Source: Apostichopus japonicus (taxonomy: Eukaryota > Echinodermata > Holothuroidea > Aspidochirotida > Stichopodidae). Taken from it: 64,000 bases of DNA. Within the stretch, counting starts at the first letter, position 1. Each line of letters opens with the position of its first letter. Location of the stretch: NCBI RefSeq assembly GCF_037975245.1, contig NC_092570.1, forward strand, positions 1,490,501 to 1,554,500, given 5' to 3'. The notes under the pieces are model-generated. The model made no database searches. It saw nothing but the letters and a program-made list of their open reading frames with translations, and was not told where the DNA came from. Below, piece after piece: positions 1 through 13,285 of this stretch. Position numbers and translations under genes: made by a program.

Positions 1-1779
1 AGAAAAAAAGGTTGCTAAACAAACCCTTTTTGGTCATTACTCCTAACCGATATGGAGCAAGTTTGATTGAAAGATTGGGCGAATATATATTCAATCAAAT
101 TTTATACTGGAACATAACAGTAACTGTCAAATCAAATTGATTGTAAGCAGAGGCGGATTTTAAATGAATAGCGATTAAGCACGTTCGAAGGAAGATAAGG
201 AGGAAAGACAATACCCGAAAATATCTCCAAGTAAAACTATTCGTCGCCATCTTTGCTTATGTTGACTCAACAATCTTTAATTATTGGTTAAGGGCCATTG
301 GTTTGAAACCTGTCGCCAAACTAAGTTAAGTATTATTTAGCTGTTACGTCATTTAATTGTTTTGATAATCAATTAAAAGTGATTGATATTAAGCCTATTT
401 ATAATCTCGGTTTGTGTTTAATTTATTGTAGAATAATTAACACATCCCGAGCTGTTGTTTGAGCTTCTTAGTCAGTTGATCACAAGTGAACTGTTCTGCA
501 ATTCATTATAGCTGTGTATCGAACTGCGCAGGCGCACAATGGTATCACGAGAGAACGAATAACGGAATATTCCAATTCTACTGGTTAAGTCCTTTAGCTA
601 TACTCAACTCAAAAACATGCCGAAATTTCCAATTTTCGACCATGTTTTTTTATTCATTATTTGAAATAAAACGCGTCTATATAATCTAGAAATCTGATGA
701 ATAGCATTGTTATGCATGAGATGTTAGCGTGATCGAGAGTATTAGAAAATTAAAACCAAAGAAAATAATAGACCTTTAAACAATACATGCGCACAACAAC
801 AAAGGCAGCGCGCAATAACAACATCCACAAAATACAACATCAAACATTATTATTTATCATTTATTCATTATAAACATTGTCAAAATCGAGAAACCATAAA
901 TTAATACAACAACATAAGCAGCCCTGTTTGACAGCAAACTACCAAGATGTTTTAAGACGTAATAAGACATTAGACTTGGGGTAGACCACGCAACATTTAC
1001 AATGCTAATACCACCCTATATACTGTCCTCTGATATAATGCTTTAAAGCCCTCGTACTGACAGTAGAAACAGTTCCTATATCCTTTATCTGATAGAAACA
1101 AGATATTCATATACTGTTCGAGCGCTTTGAAGCGCTTTGATATGAAATTAGGTAATGACGAAATTGTACCAACCAGGAGAACATTTAACACACAGTGATT
1201 GTTTTCTCATATTTAAACTGCACGTCCATTTGCATATACTGTTTTCTCACTAGTAAACTTACATATATTTTACAAATGAAAAATAAACAACTATGTAACA
1301 ACACTAGACTTAAAAAAAAATACCCAACAACATTCAATGACAAATTTTAATATGTGCCTACTCTGTGATATTTTCTATCTACATTTCTTCAAAATATATA
1401 TATATTCTCGTGAATTATGCAACATACTCATTTGGCCTTGAACGTGTCATTAGACTTCATGTTCAACATTCAGTGCACATAAAATGAATTCTCTTGATAG
1501 ACGTCCGTGACTATGTCACTTTTTCACACGAATTTAATCGACTTCTTCCAGTTCAAGTGAATATATAAATAAGCTGCGAACTATGAAATTAAAATCAGTT
1601 GCATTTCTTGCGTTGTTGCAGCTCCATCTTGCTCCATCGTGCTCTGGCATTTCTTTTCTCTTCATTTTTAAAATTAAAGTGCTGAAAATATTGAAGAAAA
1701 TTCTTTTATATAAATTAAGGGGTTGAAGTTGCATTTATGTATATATAAAGACATTTTGTGTAAGTACTGCTTGAGTAAA
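1..1779. other. No gene or repeat recognised
   Basis: AT-rich single-copy-looking sequence. Open frames are below 70 codons and show no domain or splice partners. Confidence 0.55.
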
Positions 1780-2200
1780 TTTAGGCTTCTCGATTTTCCC
1801 CCTAAGTGATAGGAGGCAAACCCCTCCCCTCCCCCTCCTATGCACTTACACCCGTCACGCACCCGCAGATGGATTCCGTCTGACCTTGAGTTTTAGCCTT
1901 TATGCTCACATGCACGTGCTACATTGTAATTATTACCCTTTGCTGGTTATGATAACAAGAAAATTTTCCCTTCAGTGATAGGGGGAAAACCCTCTCCCCT
2001 CCCTTCCCTCTCCCCTCCCTCCTCCTCTCCATCCCCTGCACTTGCACCGCCACGCACCCGCAGATGGATTCCGTCTGACCTTTAGTTTTAGCCTTTATGC
2101 TCACATGCACGTGCTACAGTGTAATTATTAACATTTGTTGGTTATGTTAACAAGTAAATTAAATTTGGTCTACATTTTCCCCTTATAACTTCAGTGACTT
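1780..2200 (+). repeat. Tandem duplication of about 188 bp (two units plus part of a third)
   Basis: CGCACCCGCAGATGGATTCC and the following 70 or so bases (ending GTGCTACA, then TGTAATTATTA) occur at about 1857 and 2053. Each is preceded by a TTTTCCC...GTGATAGG leader and a C/T-rich run. A further leader, CATTTTCCCCTT, near 2170 suggests a partial third unit. Short minus-strand ORFs here are repeat artefacts. Confidence 0.7.
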
Positions 2201-2924
2201 CCTATCACATGAACACGTCATTCTTGATGTGATGTGACATGTTTATAACATTGTTTAAGATTAAAATTCACAACATAAAAGCAACTATAATATAATTATA
2301 AATATTACATCCTTCCACGTTACCCTCAAACCCACTCACCTCTTGTAATCGCTTTATGGTTAAAGAAAGTAAAATCAAGTTTGTATTCATATAAATTAAC
2401 TTTGGTTACTTAGAGGCGATGGAATTTATCCCTCATTTATTACCAACATTTTGTATTTTTATTTCGCCATCATATTTGACAATGGACTGTGCTATATTAT
2501 ATTTGCATAGACGATGTTTCTGACTCGTTGTCTTGGTAAACGGCATGCTGTTGTCAAGTGTTGCCTAACTCGGTTTAATTTACGTTACAGAGTATTTTAC
2601 AATTTTGGGGGTTTATTCGGGTTTCCTTCACCGTAGCCTCAGTTGCACGTATACATCCCTTCCGGATGAAGGTTGGGTAATATTTGTGTCCTTCGTCAGA
2701 CGACAGAATGACGTCATTGGGAATCTATAAACGACTTGCTCCAAGAGAAACTATTATCACTATTAAGGCCAAAGTGAAACTTTGCTTAGAAAAAAGGGCC
2801 AGTGAGAACCAAAATCTTATTATATATAGGCCTACATAGACTGGGCAATGCATAGGGTAGGCCGATAGGGTGATCAAGCCTAAAGCCTTACTGACCTGAT
2901 GAACGGCTTCGGGAAAACCCAAAG

Positions 2925-3009
2925 TTGCACTTCGAATTATTTCGCGGGCCGGATTGAAATCTTTCGAGAGCCGAATTTGGCGCGCGGGCCACCTGTTGAG
3001 AACCCTTGA
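2925..3009. mobile_element. GC-rich transposon end fragment (hAT-like)
   Basis: The block contains GCGGGCCGGATTGAAAT and ends in CACCTGTTGAGAACCCTTG beside a (TA)n tract. The complement of the end, CAAGGGTTCTCAACAGGTGG, looks like a hAT terminal repeat. A partner end is not found, so this is a tentative one-ended relic. A loosely related GC-rich block lies at 62715-62815. Confidence 0.3.
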
Positions 3010-3034
3010 TATATATATATATATACATATATAT

Positions 3035-4296
3035 ATTGTTCGAATTTCATTTGTACCATACGATGTGCTGTAGAAATTAACGTTTATAATCGCATATATT
3101 GACACTATTCTCCATTGCGTAATACTTTACATAAAAGTGAACATATGATTTGCTCAAATTGATCAATATATATATTCTAAAATTGTTGATCATATGAATT
3201 AACGTCTTATGCATATAGTAGAAGTATTGTCTATACTTAGTTAAAACGTTAAACACTGCGGCCTGACTTGCTTAGAGATGTAGATTGGTATCGACTATTA
3301 CGCAACTTTGGGTGTGTGTCGCTGAATATTACATGACGTCACTTCCAGTTTCCGTTCATATCGTCCAACATTATATATTTATTAAGGACAAATACATGCG
3401 ATCAGATGATATTAATCGTAAAGTGGGCGGCAAGGGCTTTACACTAACCTCGTGAAACTGTGGACGTTGTTCGTCAATTTGCATTGGATTAAAACAGCAA
3501 GGTGAGTTTTACAATGAATGGAATGTACAAAAGAAATGTTAAATCACCCTACCCATTTCTAGGTTTCATGTAAAACCTATGGAATTATTTTCCCTAAACT
3601 AAGGATTTATAATCATTGGAAAGGAAAGCACAACTCTCTTTTTAGCTTTGAGGTGTCGTACTTTTGATTGACATGAGAAAATAGTATCACAAAATCTCAG
3701 ACAAAGCCAAAGCCAAAGCCAAAAAGCCGAAGTCCCCCTCCCCCTCCCCCGAAAGAGAAGCCATTGCCAGTGTAGCGCTCTTCAGTTTTCTTCCGTAGGA
3801 TCTTAGGAAATTCACGTTGTGTTCATAACAACGGTGTCGATAATTGCTGGCAAGTAAAAGAATTACAGAAACAAAAACGACAAAAATTGACTGAGAAAGT
3901 TGTTACGCATCATTAACGCTCCTTTAAATGAAGCATAACTTAAGTTTCTGCGGTATTGAATAGTCGGTCAATTGTGAAAGTAAGTTTTTTTTCTTTGTGG
4001 TTCTTTTGTTCATTTAATGTTCTTGGAATTTGAAATATTCTACAGAACAATTACAGTGGAAACTGTTTTGGCGTGAAATGATGCTAAAATGTCTACAAAT
4101 ATCAGTTGATAACTTGCAAATATATGCTATAGGTCTCGCCGTTTTGTTATTGTTAATTGACTTTCGGAAGTAAGTTGTAACAATCGTCTTAATCACTCCT
4201 CACCGAACTGATTGGAGAGCAAGAAACAAGCGAGTATTGAAACATGTTATATGGCGAATTTAACAGTTGACAGCGCATCAGGGAAAGAAATGATCT
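3035..4296. other. No gene recognised
   Basis: Only a short AAAGCC repeat (3701-3726) followed by a C-rich run stands out. Confidence 0.55.
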
Positions 4297-4304
4297 ATCA
4301 GAGA

Positions 4305-4594
4305 CAGGCGCGTAGCCAAGGGGGTGGGGGTGGGCGAAGGGGGCAGCCGCCCCCCCCACTTGAGCATTTTTTTGTATGTTTTCATGATATCGCTAGTAAT
4401 TTCAAAAGAGAAAATGCTAAGATGCAACTAACAAGGCCTGGGAAGTGCCATTTCCAGCGATCTGGGAGGCATTTTCAGCCAAAATTTTCTCATGGTGGTG
4501 CTACGCTTAGATAGTTTTCAATGCAGAATCTACGGCTCTTATAGTTTGCCTACAGGTTCGCCCCTCCCTTGGCAAATTGCTGGCTACGCGCCTG
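4305..4594. mobile_element. hAT-type MITE (290 bp)
   Basis: Terminal inverted repeats are CAGGCGCGTAGCCA at 4305 and its exact complement ending at 4594. Both sides carry ATCAGAGA (4297-4304 and 4595-4602), an 8-bp target duplication as made by hAT transposases. The inside holds G-rich and C-rich runs and no transposase. Small ORFs crossing it are chance. Confidence 0.85.
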
Positions 4595-4602
4595 ATCAGA
4601 GA

Positions 4603-6466
4603 TGTCAAAAGACAAATTTGTCAACTTAAAACTAGCATACAATTGTTTGATATGAGTGCTGATAATCGTTACTGAGAATGACTTCTCTCCTTGACTAAAC
4701 TGTGCCGAGGCTGTCGAGCAAATACATGAGAGTACATTTATTATCAAATGCCGATAATTCTCTATCTAGGCCTGTATAAGAAAACTCAATTCATTGCTCT
4801 AAGGAAGGTAACGCCCTGCTTTCAAGCGAACCCTTCAAATATTTCTTCCGCCATTTTCGTTATTTTCCTACCTTGGTCTTACAGGCTGTTATAACCTTTA
4901 AAACTATTTTGCAGGTTTCGTGTGTCTAATTTTTATACCTCAGCGACTCTTAACGTTTCTCCAAGAAGAATGACATCAGACGTCTTTACGAAAATGATAT
5001 GTTAGGAGGAAAAATCCTTTAATTAATTGAAGAACATAACACTCTAAACAATATCTCCAACGCCTTGCCTAATTTGAAGGATAAAATACATAAACATTCT
5101 TTTTTTTTTGGCCCAAATTTATTGAAAAGGAAAGCGCGAAGAAGCCTTGAATAAACGAAACAATATTAGTTAAGGTTTTTTTTCTCGCCTGAATAAATCT
5201 TTTGATGGTCATAGGATTTTTTTGTGGTGAGTAAAATTTCATTAAAAATAGATGCTAATCTTTTGTATTGATTTCCGAAATAACAAGTTAACAAAACATA
5301 CCAATTTTGTTTGCTAAAATAGCGAGAAGAAAGAAAGATAAGAGCACTGGAAAACAAAATAATACATTTAGTAGTAAAATATATTTTCAAATAAGTTTAT
5401 AATTGAAGGTCATCGAAAGAGACGCATGTTAAATAATTGTTACATACCAGTAAGTAACCCTATCGATAAGGAGATTCAATTATTCTTTATTTTTTACTTT
5501 TCGTATATTATTTTGCTGTCTTTAATCCACTGGTAATGTATGGCAGTGTTTTCAATTAATTTACCTATACTGGCTCAGAGAGAAACTTTGATTAGAGTAA
5601 AGCCAAAAGGAAACCTTAATCTCAATACACCTACACAGGGTATAGGCCAGTTTAATGCATTAGCCTATCGTGTTGATTGCGGCTTGCATATATACGATTG
5701 TGCAAGGCTGTAGGATAACGTTTTCCCGTTTGATGTTGATAGCCACCACGAGTTGCTTTACGCATGCGCAGTACGAATCCTGCATACCCCGGGCCTGTGT
5801 GTGTTGAGCCTATTTTGGGATAATAGTTTACCATGAATATATTACTCTGAACGTATAACACCAAAATTACAGTAATCTGCATCAGTTGGAATAACAAATG
5901 ACCTAATCGTTTTGCCATATTTTCAGGCCCCGTCGTCATTGTTTTTTTTTCCTCCTATTTTATGTGAAAGAGCATAAATTAAGTAAATAAATAAAGTATA
6001 CATGGTGTACAAATAAGGAGGATATAAGGTGATATAAATCATTTGGTTAAAAATTTTTGGTTAAATGTGGATATTACTCCCAGCGAGCAGACGGAATCGT
6101 TTGGTTCCGTTCGCTAAACTTACTCCTCTTCTAGCTCAAAATTCTAAAAGTCTAAAAGGTCATGGTATGGAAACTTGCAAGTGCCATGACAGGCCATGTC
6201 GCCAGCTGTCGTGTGGCGGGTAGAATGTGGCAGTTAAAAGCTTCTATCTACGCTTTAGTGGACATGGAAAGTGACGAATTCGTGTGTAAAGTCAATGGAA
6301 CGATTTATTGTGGTATTGCACCTTGACGATTCCACGCCACACCGGACATGTTGCGTGGGAATTTCTGTGACGTCATCGTGTGGTGGAAAGTTTGTCCTTT
6401 CAAGTTTCTACAAATAGGTGCATAGTGACTTCACGTCAATGGACACGTATAAAGAACACGTATTCA
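4603..6466. other. No gene recognised
   Basis: AT-rich. The frame at 5652-5939 minus has no family features. GC rises at 6180-6400 without a coding pattern. Confidence 0.5.
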
Positions 6467-6655
6467 CCTCTCGACATTTTGGCTAAGATCATCTGTAGCA
6501 TTACATTCCCCTTCTAGGGGAATCGTAATACACACCTGACGATGATCACACAGTCACAGTCTCGATGCAAGGGGACTGGGGTTGAGAGCGGATCAGTCGT
6601 TCGGTTGGAGTTTGGTTTTCGTGCCCAGGTTCTTTCTTGGGTAACTCTTCTTGAA
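6467..6655 (+). mobile_element. U2-snRNA-headed short retroelement, copy 1 (older)
   Basis: The 5' part has CTCTCGACATTTTGGCTAAG, matching the U2 snRNA 5' end (stem-loop I) with substitutions. Further on the sequence does not match U2 but is nearly identical to the minus-strand copy at 15770-15950: CACACCTGACGATGATCACA, GAGAGCGGATCAGTCGTTCG and TTTGGTTTTCGTGCCCAGGT. Two hairpins can be drawn, TTCCCC/GGGGAA near 6506 and GCCCAGG-loop-CTTGGGT near the 3' end. No target duplication is evident. It lacks a U2 body and Sm site, so it is not a U2 gene. Confidence 0.6.
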
Positions 6656-7268
6656 AGTATTTATTTACTTCTACTTTGAAAGAAACTTCTTCCGTTAGGC
6701 AGAGTCAGTCATAGACAGACAGTGAGACAACTATTAAGACAGACAGATAGATCGATAAACAGATAAAGGTATAAAGCCCGTCTCCTATGAAAAAACAACA
6801 ACAAAACAACCACGACGAAAAAACAATATTAATCAACATTCCAAGCAAAGTAGGATCCCCGTTAATGAAAATTAAGACCCCCTTATAGTTAACATTTTTC
6901 GGAATGTATGCAATTCATTGCCCCGATATATTTTGTACATATTTATATATTAAAAACAGATTTTCTGAATGCATTTCCAGTAACATGCCTCCATCCGTGA
7001 CGGTGTATATAAACTTTGCATTAATGCCCTTTTAACTGGTTCAAGTTCTGTTTGACCTACAAAAGAATATGATCTAATTGAAGGAAGGTACTTTCATATA
7101 ATCACTTAGAGATTAAAACTAGGTTATCAACAACCTTATCATATAAATAATTTACAATATATAATTACATATTATATATATATTCATATTTATATATATA
7201 TATAAATATATTGTTTAATTTACTAGTTCAATATGAATTATGGTCTACTTTCATCATTTACAAATGAA

Positions 7269-7278
7269 ATGTCAATAT

Positions 7279-7362
<84 letters not shown>
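7269..7362. repeat. (TA)n microsatellite
   Basis: Alternating TA with two AAAT interruptions. Other TA-rich clusters nearby start at 7167. Confidence 0.9.
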
Positions 7363-7364
<2 letters not shown>

Positions 7365-8168
7365 GTTCCCATGGGACACCATTTAATTTGTTTGATACTT
7401 ATAAATCTAGTTTAGAAAATGACTTTTACTAGCTCCTATAATGAAGAAGTAAAATAATGAAGAAAGGAAATATAGGTAACGGTTGAGTTTCAAAAGGTCA
7501 GGTAATTATTTCTGCATAAAGTAATTTTCAACAGAAATATCATTGTTTTTATGAACTTTTGTGACCGACTTCTTTGTCCCTTAAGGATACTCAAAAAATC
7601 TTCAATCAAATTAACTTAATTAAGAAAAATGAGTCAAGAAAGTGAATTCTCTTCTTGAGATAACCGAGACGAAATGTCACAACAAGGTAGTTTTAATTAT
7701 AATCTTCCGTCACAAAATCACCCGCATCGATGTTTGAATAAAAACAGATGGCGCTGTTTTGACGTCATGTATCCGCCATCTTACACAGTGCCTCATCAGT
7801 CTGACAATGTGCAGAGACAATACCACGTAATAACCATCGTAAGGAAAATATATATAGAGAATCCTTTAGTGTTTTTCAAACTACGACTTGTGTTTATCAT
7901 TGATTTTTAATAGATAATCAATAAGTTTTACAATCGTTAATAGGCCAGAATGACGCGATCATTTAGCACCCTAAAAATATATAGACAAATAACAGAAATA
8001 TATGCGCGCATGAGTGGAAATTACGCATCAATTAGTTTTAGAGCCCAACTGGGAACCAAGTATGACAGATGTCGACCGTTTATGAGGTTATTTTTTCGTT
8101 CGTCAAACGGTTTCAGTAAAATACTAGAAAAAAAGGACCTTTGAATGTCTATGTAAACTTATCTAAAA

Positions 8169-8612
8169 CGCTTTGAACTAAGGAAAATTGTATATGGATT
8201 ATACATAATAACCACATAAGAAAGGCTCCACCGATCCCAGACTCTCGGTGTAAAAATAAATCATAAGTTATGATGAGCCACATAGATTGTGTTTGTATAT
8301 ACGGAGTATTGCTAACAATCACACGTCGTTGTGTAGACCTTTTAAAGGAAGATGCGAGGGGGTACGTGTGCATTTGGGAGGAGAGGGGCGCTTTGAACTA
8401 AGGAAAATTGTATATGGATTTTACATAATAACCGGATAAGAAAGGCTCCAGCGATCCCAGACTCTCGGTGTAAAAATAAATCATAAGTTATGATGAGCCA
8501 CATAGACTGTGTTTGTATATACGGAGTATTGCTAACAATCACACGTCGTCGGGTACACCTTTTAAAGGAAGATGCGAGGGTACGTGTGCATTTGGGAGGG
8601 GTGGGGGGGGGG
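8169..8612 (+). repeat. 220-bp direct tandem duplication
   Basis: CGCTTTGAACTAAGGAAAAT starts at 8169 and again at 8389. The two units stay highly similar through GATCCCAGACTCTCGGTG, CACACGTCG and the G-rich end, with scattered substitutions. It looks recent compared with other repeats here. A (TA)n tract of about 50 bp follows at 8640. Confidence 0.85.
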
Positions 8613-8636
8613 GGTTATAGTGGAAGTTACGTAATG

Positions 8637-8639
<3 letters not shown>

Positions 8640-8692
<53 letters not shown>
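8640..8692. repeat. (TA)n microsatellite
   Basis: Pure TA of about 53 bp right after the 220-bp duplication. Confidence 0.92.
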
Positions 8693-8696
<4 letters not shown>

Positions 8697-8699
8697 TCG

Positions 8700-10379
8700 T
8701 TTTGATTTATATTTAGCCTGGGAATAATTTGACCACTGCTACGGTGTACACCTCACTCTCTCAACCACCCCCCCCCCCCCTCTTTCTATTTCACACACAA
8801 GCAAAGAACTTATCGTGCGATATTAGCTACCTTAAACAGTCTAAATATGCCTCAAAATGCACAATTTGAATTCAAACCCTTGTAATTAGACCATCATACC
8901 CTCTTTAGGCGGGGGGGGGGGGGGGGTCGACTGAAACTACGCCACCTTTCCTTTACAAAAGCCTTAATTCACCTTGGCCCATGGTACATGTTCATACCCC
9001 TACCCATGTCAATCTTTAAACTCCCCCTCCCATCCACACACGCATACACGAACTGTTTTGAAATAATATATACAGTTAGATTTTAGTATTTTGTAGTCTA
9101 ACGGTATATATTACTTATATACAACGTATTCGTAGTGACGCGAGTCTTCTCAAGAAAAATACGACATTAAATGTGACATAAATAAATTAAAAATGTCTCA
9201 CTTGATAACTAAAATAAGAGGACGTTTGTGAGCAAATTAAAACTGAAACCCACAAAGGAATATTATTTAAGTTTTTGTAACTAGTAATAATTTGTAAATT
9301 TGCAACAACAAGTCTGTTTTTCTTTTGTTATTCTGGGAAATAATCTTCTTCAAAAGCCTTTTACATTTCAGTTATTTTGACAAGGTTTAATTTACAGTAT
9401 AGAAAGGCTTACTTGAAGGGTTTTTTAAAGAAAATTGTAAAATCAATTTTATGTCCTCCTATACCGTCCTTAGTTTAATTTTGCACCAAAAAAAAAATGG
9501 AAACATGAAAAGGATATAAATAAGAAGATTTCGCTCTGTGAAACTCTGCTAAATTATTCATATCGTCATAGAAAGCAAATATGAAAAAAAGAATAAAAAA
9601 GGCAAATACAAATAAAGAATGAAAATAATTTAGACCCGAATAACACATTTTATTTAAACTTCAATTAGGCCTGAATATTTTATTCACTGAAAGTTATAAT
9701 GATTTACAACTTATTTCGTCAAGTTTTCTTCAAGAGATTTCTAAGATTATAAACATGGCTTAAAATGAAAAATATCCAATTGATAAACAATTCGAATCGT
9801 TCATTTGGCTGACGTCATGCGTAGCAACGGAAGTTACGCAGGGTAATTAAGCTTTCTTTCGTATAACATTGGTATCGTTTTCAAGTAAACATGCGCATAG
9901 TCTCTTTACATTAAAATTTACATTGCGGCGATGAGCAATTGACAGCAACGCCTGGTAGCGTAAATATATACGGTAGCCTTGGAGAGTCATGAATATTTCA
10001 GAAAATCATACTTGACCATATTTTATTACATCCTTTATCCATGTACAGTTCCTTAAATTGAACTATTTATATTATTTGGAATTTTACGACTACAGCATGG
10101 TCTATCGTGCCCAATCAATAACTAACTATCACCGCCCCCTCCCCCTCCCATTCCCCATCCCCCTGCCGCCAGTCCCACCGTAAGCCAACTACGCCACCGC
10201 CACATGCCAAGGGAAGGACGTATTTTGTCAAGGAAATCATATAATATAATGTATAATATATAAAAGAAACTATATGCGTAATTAACATCTTAGCAATATA
10301 TGTGCTTTTATCTATGATAAGGTGGTATTCGGAGGTTTCTTCGCTAAATATATAGGCGCCTAGTGTACGGTGAGTTGTG
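8700..10379. other. No gene; homopolymer runs
   Basis: Poly-C near 8767 and poly-G near 8910; the rest is AT-rich with short frames only. Confidence 0.55.
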
Positions 10380-10990
10380 ACACCTGTACAGTTGTAATAA
10401 TGAGTACGAGTACAAAAAGATGTACTAGAATGCGAGTAGGGAATCGAGAAGTAAATGTTTGGCACAGGCTTCTATCATCTAAAAGTCTTCACGGGACACT
10501 CTTCTATGTTTAGGGGAGGGGAGGTAGGTGGGGGAAGGGGTGCTTCTTATTGATCGTGTAAGACATGCTCTCTAAGTTATTTACCATGAAGTGAGTAAAG
10601 TTCGATAAAACCGGGTCCTCGTTACCTCTTGTCCCGAGTGCTAGTATGATTATTGTTTTCCGTGGACAAGTACTCCTGCGGTTCACAATTTGTGCCATAA
10701 CGAGTACAGTAAGTAGAGTACGGAAGTATGTACTCGAATACGACTACCGTTTATATGGTCTCGGCGAGTCTTACACTCGGTACATATACACCAGCCTGTC
10801 CCCGCCACTCGTTTATTTCTCTTTGGTTGGGAGGGGGTGGGGTGAGGGGGAGGTGTGGTGATACTAATTGATCGTGTGACAAATATGCTCTGTACTATTT
10901 ACCATGATATAATTGTACTTAGTCAAAACAAGGCTGTCCATCTTGTTTATATATCGTTTTTCTCTATAGTGGCTTTTTTCTTTAGTGGTT
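10380..10990 (+). repeat. Degenerate tandem units of about 310 bp with G-rich blocks
   Basis: Two units each contain GAGTAC-rich sequence (10390-10450 and 10690-10780), a G-rich block (10512-10545 and 10828-10860) and then TTGATCGTGT with a TATTTACCATGA-like element (10551 and 10869). C-rich blocks at 10130-10170 and 11040-11060 flank them. The G-rich blocks contain several GGGG runs and could form quadruplexes. No gene is visible. Confidence 0.55.
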
Positions 10991-12487
10991 AGGAGATAAA
11001 TTTCAAGCTGAACAAAATCTCCCTCACCACCACCACTTACTCGTACCCCCCCCCCTCTCTCTCCGGTTTTTTTTTTGCCCGACTGTGGATTAATCACTGT
11101 CCCACTGGTGATGATTCTCGCATGAAAATATGTCAAAAGGAAATATCTGAAAACTTTTCTTATTTTGGTTTAGGAAATAATATTAAAGTTTATTAAATGC
11201 TTCCGTAGCACCATTATTGCGTTATCAGAAGGAAGCTTTAAGGAGACTATTATATTGTATCATAATTTACTAGATTTACTTCATGCATGACGGACAAAAA
11301 GAAAAAATCATGGTGGAAGTTATTATAACTATAACTATAACATTTCAAGGAAATTAAATTCATACACAATCGATGATTAACTCATCTGGTTTGGTATTTT
11401 ATCAAATTGTGAAGAAATGAAAGAAAAAGAGGGAAAAGGAATATTTTTCCCCTTTTCACTAGGCTATTTGTGCTTTGCAAAATATTCGACAGGATCAGGT
11501 TTCTTTTGAGATATAAAAGTTGACTTTTGATATTATGAGTGATATTTTTCAGCATTTTTTGTAAATATCATAATTTTGCTACCGGAACTTCGTTTATTAA
11601 AACAAACAGATCAATCTTCTGTTGTTATCATTAGAAAATTCTTACTTCAGACTTATTGCGATTGCACTTGGTTAACTGCCTGCCGTAACGCATGACTACA
11701 TACTAATATGTGAATGTTTTACACAGAAGTACAATACAGTACAATACAGAACATACAATAGAGGGACATAATTTGCAAAATTAATAACTGTAATTAAGAT
11801 AACTAGGACCTTATGTGGATTGTACTTTAGCAAGCAAATGCTACACTTGGAGATCTTTGATTGGCGAGAACAAATGCAGATACATTAGACAACTATAAAC
11901 CGGTGACAATAAAATTAGGATAGATATAACTATGTGTTATCTATACAGCCTAACCTTAGACATACAACACCTTCACATGAAATGTAAGAAGCTATATCAT
12001 AACTTATATGATAGGAAACAATGAGAAAGTTATCAGTAAACGATTAACATGCAATATAGCTTATGGAACCATTTTGCTGTGTTGCTACAACTAGAATGTA
12101 ACAGTTACATACACGCGAGTACAAGGTGTAAATCTCGGATTTAAAGCAAGTGTACGAGTGATATGTCCTTTCAATAATTAAACACAAATTAATATTTTTG
12201 TTTCCCGCAGCTATAGGACGTTGATTTGCACGTGCGAAACAGCTGCAATTTGGATGTCCCAGGGACTTGGAAAACGAGCATTCAGTAGAACCAGGGATAA
12301 TAAATGCAGCTCTCTATACAGCAATATGATATGAAGATAATCCCCTCTGGACACTGTCGCCATTAGTTGGCAGTTTGCTGAAAATAAATACGAAATGCAG
12401 AACGGTAACTATCGTATGGGTTTTCTTGAGATATGAAATAGTAGACGCTATCTGGCTTGTAAAGTGTATTGGTACAATGTTCCGAAT
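10991..12487. other. No gene recognised
   Basis: AT-rich. AGTACAATAC is repeated at 11727-11750, and GAGTAC-type words appear near 12118 and 12150, ahead of the minisatellite. Confidence 0.5.
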
Positions 12488-13285
12488 TCGGGTATAATAC
12501 CCCGAGTACGAGAAAATGCCCCGAGTACGAGAATAATGCTCCGAGTACCAAATTAATGCCCCGGGTACGAGTATAATGCCCCGAGTACGATAATAATGCC
12601 CCGAGTACGAGAATAATGCCCCGAGTACGAGAATAATGCCCCGAGTACGAGAATAATGCCCATGCCCCGAGTATGAGAATAATGCAACGAGTACGAGAAT
12701 AATGCCACGAGTACGAGAATAATGCCCCGAGTACGAGAATAATGTTGCGAGTACGAGCATAATGCCACGAGTACGAGAATAATGCCCCGAGTACGTGAAT
12801 AATACCCGAGTACGAGAATAATGCCCCAAGTAAGAGAATAATGACCCGAGTACGAGAATAATGCCCCGAGTACGAATATAATATCCCGAGTAGGAGAATA
12901 ATGCCCCGAGAACGAGAATAATGCCCCGAGTACGAGAATAATGCCCCGAGTACGAGAATAATGCCCCGAGTACGAGAATATTGCCCCGAGTACGAGAATA
13001 ATGTTGCGAGAACGAGCATAATGCCACGAGTACGAGAATAATGCCCCGAGTACGAGAATAATGCCCCGAGTATGAGTATAATACCCCGAGTACGAGAAAA
13101 ATGCCCCGAGTACGAGAATAATGCTCAGAGTACCAAATTAATGCCCCGAGTACGAGGATAATGCCCCGAGTACGAGAATAATTCCCGAGTACGAGAATAA
13201 TTCCCCGGGGTACGAGACTAATCCCTGAGTATGATAATAATGCCCCGGGTTCGAGTATAATAGCCCTGAGTATGAATACGAGGCG
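12488..13285 (-). repeat. 20-bp GAGTACGAG minisatellite, about 40 units
   Basis: The unit is about CCCCGAGTACGAGAATAATG, repeated with substitutions and a few indels. Variant units occur in the same order twice (GTTGCGAG...GAGC about 260 bp apart; GTACCAAATTAATG about 584 bp apart), so multi-unit blocks have been copied inside the array. The minus strand is open in all three frames because 20 is not a multiple of 3 and the unit holds no stop. Each frame yields a 20-residue repeat (such as GALFSYSGHYSRTRGIILVL), which explains the 334-codon open frame at 12314-13318. That frame alone is not evidence of a protein. Confidence 0.9.
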
